Shown here in pieces: positions 5,646 to 8,115 of a DNA stretch of 8,115 nucleotides. The stretch's first letter is position 1. Each line of letters opens with the position of its first letter. This stretch comes from CAWVVV01 sp964629165 (GTDB lineage: Bacteria; Verrucomicrobiota; Verrucomicrobiia; Opitutales; Oceanipulchritudinaceae): contig CAZVQJ010000137.1 of assembly GCA_964629165.1 (NCBI GenBank), positions 1 to 8,115 on the forward strand, given 5' to 3'. A model generated the notes under the pieces. The model did no database searches, was not told the DNA's origin, and was given only the letters and a program-made list of their open reading frames with translations. A program made the position numbers and the translations under genes.

Positions 5646-8115
5646 CTACGCGTTGATCGTGGTGACGCCTGCCCGTTCGAGGGCAAGGCGCAGTTCAGTC
5701 GGGCGGACTGGTTTCGAGATATACTCGTTCATGCCCGCCTGCAGACATATCTCGCGGTCACCTTCCATCGCATGGGCGGTCATCGCGATCACCGGCAGGT
5801 CCTTGTGCCGCGGGTTCCGGCGCAGACGGCGGGTGGCCTCGTAGCCGTCCATTTCGGGCATCTGGCAGTCCATCAGAACCACGTCGTATCGGCGGATTTC
5901 GAGAGCCTCGAGGGCCTCCAGCCCGTTGCCGACGGCCTCAGCGGTGAACCCCATCCGTTCGAGCTGTAGCTGGGCAACCTTCTGGTTCACGGCGTTGTCT
6001 TCTGCAATGAGGGCTCTCAGATTCAGCGAACGGGGTTTTGATGCCCCCGTTGCGGTGCCTCCGGTGGTCTTCAAGGCTTGGCGTGCGCCATTCTTCAAGC
6101 TGGCGAGAGTGCTTCTCAACTCAGCGGGCCGGACGGGTTTGGTGAGGTTTGCCTGCAGGCCGAGAGCCTGCATCGATTGCGCAGACATCCGATGCTCGAG
6201 GGAGGTCATGAGAAGCATCTTGCGTTGCTCAGCCCCCGGCTGACGGGTCAGCAACTCTGCGAGTTCGGCGCCGTTCGTAACGGGCATCTGAAAATCGAGA
6301 AGAACAAAGTCGTATGCGCGGGCATTGGCTTCCGCAATTTCCACCGCACGGAGCGCCTCCCTTGCGCCGGGAACTTCGTCAGATTCGATCCCCCAAGAGG
6401 CGAGATAGCGTCGCGTGATCCGGCGATTGGTCGCGTTGTCATCCACCACGAGGGCCCGCGTTCCGGCGAGTTCGGTAATGTCTTCAGAGCTGTATCGGGA
6501 CGGAGCGACCTCGCATTCGGGCAAGGGAAGGTTGAACCAGAAAGTGGACCCGGCCCCCGCCTCGCTGCGCACGCCGATTTCGCCTTTCATCATGTCGACG
6601 ATCTGCTTCGAGATGGCGAGCCCGAGGCCGGTTCCGCCGAAGCGTCGCGTCGTCGTGGCGTCTGCCTGCACAAAGGGTCGGAAGAGCGTGCTCTGTTCTT
6701 CTTCGGTGAGGCCGATTCCGGTGTCAGTCACCTCGAACATGAGGCGTGCCTGTCCTTCCGAGATCGTTTCTGTGCTGACGCGGATGACGACCTCGCCGAT
6801 CTCGGTGAACTTGATGGCGTTGCCGACAAGGTTCATGAGCACTTGTCGGATCCGGCCTGAATCGCCGACAAAGCATGCGTCGAGGCTGCAATGAAGATCG
6901 AGGGCAAGTTCGATGTTTTTTGCGGCTGCGCGCGGTGAGAGCAGCTGCAGGGTGCCCTCCACGGTCTCGACGAGCTGGAAGGGGGAATCTTCAAAATGGA
7001 GTTTGCCCGACTCGATTTTTGAAAAATCGAGAATGTCATTGAGGATCGACAGGAGCGCTTCGGCGCTGTCACGGATCGTGTGTCCGAAGCTTCTTTGTTC
7101 CTCGTTCAGCGGCGTATCGAGGAGCAGGTTGCTCATGCCGATGACCCCGTTCATGGGCGTACGGATCTCGTGGCTCATGTTAGCGAGGAACGCACTTTTC
7201 GCGAGCGCATTGGCTTCGGCGGCCTGCTTTGCCTTTTCAAGTGCCTCTTCGTATTCCTTGCGCTCGCTGATATCGCGCACGATGCCAAGGTAGCCGGCGG
7301 CGGTTCCGTGCTGGTGTCGGAGTTGACGCAGGCTAATTTCCACCCAGATCGCCCCCGCCTCGGTCTTCATGCGGCAACGGATCGTCGAACCGGTTCCAGT
7401 GGATTTCGGGAATTCGAGCGGCTGATCGGATTCGTCCACGAAGATTTCATCGTAGTGGGGGAGATCGGCGCTTTTGAATTGTCTCCCCAGCAGCCGTTCA
7501 CCCGCTGCATTGATCGTTTCCAAGCCCCCGGCAGCATCGGCCGTGAAGATGAAATCGGAGGCATTGGCGACGATTTCGTTATTTCTCCCGGTCAGCTCGA
7601 TCTCGTAGTCGAGCCGTTCCCTCAGTTCTTGCGTCTGCTGCGTCACGCGTCTCCGAAGAGTCACTCCCCAGAGGATTCCGGCACCGGAAATGAGAGCAAG
7701 GACGAGGGCGATCGAGGCCACGCGCTGTTGGTTCCACCATGGTGCCGGCCGAATGACCTCGATATCACTCGGCCCTCGCAGGAGAAGCGAGAACGACCGC
7801 AGGGTGTCGGATTCGTCAAACACCGGCAGGTAGATACCCTCAAGCGAGATGACGCTATCGACTTCGAGGGAAACGGAGGCAAGCGTGTTGCGGAGGCGTG
7901 CCTCGATGGCCCGGCCTTCTATGTCTACTGTCACGATAGTGTCGCTACCGATGCGGTGTATCTGGAGGACGATGCCTTCGATCTGAACGAGGCGCCCATG
8001 CAAGTTCACGTTCAGCGGATCAGCCGGATTGAGGACTTCCGGGGCGATTGCCAGCGACCGGCCGGTGGGTCTCACGGTGGCCTCGCGCAAGACGAGACGT
8101 CCATGTGCCAATCCG
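5646..8115 (-). CDS. Membrane-bound hybrid sensor histidine kinase (periplasmic region/TM/PAS/HisKA/HATPase_c/REC/REC), cut at right edge
   Basis: The frame stays open to the right edge, so the N-terminus with any signal peptide is missing; the TTG at 8111 is probably internal. Numbering from it gives 821 residues. Residues 1-125 form a beta-rich, OB-like region (HGRLVQIEGIV, then LLLRGPSDIEV and APWW) of the type found outside the membrane in large hybrid kinases. A TM helix spans about 131-150, followed by basic TLRRR, a coiled coil, and PAS with PAC end (about 175-285, ending GIVRDISERK). HisKA carries His314 in NMSHEIRTPM; HATPase_c has NLVGNAIKF (427-435), DTGIGL (463-468) and GGTGLGLAIS (492-501). 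REC1 has D557/D558, D606, T636/S637 and K658, with MPVTNG replacing the usual MPxMDG. REC2 (about 698-815) has E704/D705, D748, T778 and K800 and a canonical QMPEMDG. There is no HPt or output domain. It senses an unknown extracytoplasmic or membrane signal and presumably feeds a phosphorelay encoded elsewhere. It is convergent with the other genes, so it has a separate transcript. Confidence 0.95.
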   Translation of the reverse strand, partial: GLAHGRLVLREATVRPTGRSLAIAPEVLNPADPLNVNLHGRLVQIEGIVLQIHRIGSDTIVTVDIEGRAIEARLRNTLASVSLEVDSVISLEGIYLPVFDESDTLRSFSLLLRGPSDIEVIRPAPWWNQQRVASIALVLALISGAGILWGVTLRRRVTQQTQELRERLDYEIELTGRNNEIVANASDFIFTADAAGGLETINAAGERLLGRQFKSADLPHYDEIFVDESDQPLEFPKSTGTGSTIRCRMKTEAGAIWVEISLRQLRHQHGTAAGYLGIVRDISERKEYEEALEKAKQAAEANALAKSAFLANMSHEIRTPMNGVIGMSNLLLDTPLNEEQRSFGHTIRDSAEALLSILNDILDFSKIESGKLHFEDSPFQLVETVEGTLQLLSPRAAAKNIELALDLHCSLDACFVGDSGRIRQVLMNLVGNAIKFTEIGEVVIRVSTETISEGQARLMFEVTDTGIGLTEEEQSTLFRPFVQADATTTRRFGGTGLGLAISKQIVDMMKGEIGVRSEAGAGSTFWFNLPLPECEVAPSRYSSEDITELAGTRALVVDDNATNRRITRRYLASWGIESDEVPGAREALRAVEIAEANARAYDFVLLDFQMPVTNGAELAELLTRQPGAEQRKMLLMTSLEHRMSAQSMQALGLQANLTKPVRPAELRSTLASLKNGARQALKTTGGTATGASKPRSLNLRALIAEDNAVNQKVAQLQLERMGFTAEAVGNGLEALEALEIRRYDVVLMDCQMPEMDGYEATRRLRRNPRHKDLPVIAMTAHAMEGDREICLQAGMNEYISKPVRPTELRLALERAGVTTINA

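Noticed and set aside
6078..6860. 260-codon open frame on the plus strand inside the second kinase
   Set aside because: It is antisense to well-conserved HATPase_c and REC motifs, and its translation shows no recognisable domain.

Overview
The window looks like a draft, probably metagenome-derived, contig from a GC-rich Gram-negative bacterium. It contains a 100-base run of N. The two large multidomain hybrid histidine kinases, one with a periplasmic OB-like sensory region ending in a PPWW-type motif before its membrane segment, resemble those common in Verrucomicrobia (Opitutus-like) and neighbouring environmental lineages. That assignment is inferred from family style and is not proven by any marker here.

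Layout, left to right. (1) Positions 1-1232, plus strand: the C-terminal part of UvrA, the damage-recognition ATPase of nucleotide excision repair, cut by the left edge. (2) Positions 1233-1493: a short intergenic region holding the 100-N scaffold gap. The gap is flanked on both sides by the same 55-bp sequence, which is most simply explained as two unmerged overlapping contig ends. (3) Positions 1494-4475, plus: a soluble hybrid histidine kinase with the order PAS-like, GAF, PAS, HisKA, HATPase_c, REC, REC. (4) Positions 4491-5135, plus: a small protein with about six membrane segments and no recognised family. It starts 15 nt after the kinase stop behind a good Shine-Dalgarno, so the two form a likely operon. 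(5) Positions 5255-5527, plus: an unrecognised 90-residue protein with its own Shine-Dalgarno. (6) Positions 5646-8115, minus: a second, membrane-bound hybrid histidine kinase (periplasmic region, TM, PAS, HisKA, HATPase_c, REC, REC) that runs off the right edge and converges on the plus-strand genes.

Functionally the window joins a housekeeping DNA-repair gene to a signal-transduction cluster. Both kinases keep every catalytic motif needed for autophosphorylation and have two apparently phosphorylatable receiver domains. Neither shows an HPt domain or an output domain, so a phosphorelay would need a separate HPt protein and a regulator encoded elsewhere. The clearest candidate for something undescribed is the pairing of the soluble kinase with the unknown polytopic membrane protein. 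I saw no CRISPR array, tRNA, rRNA, transposase or defence system.
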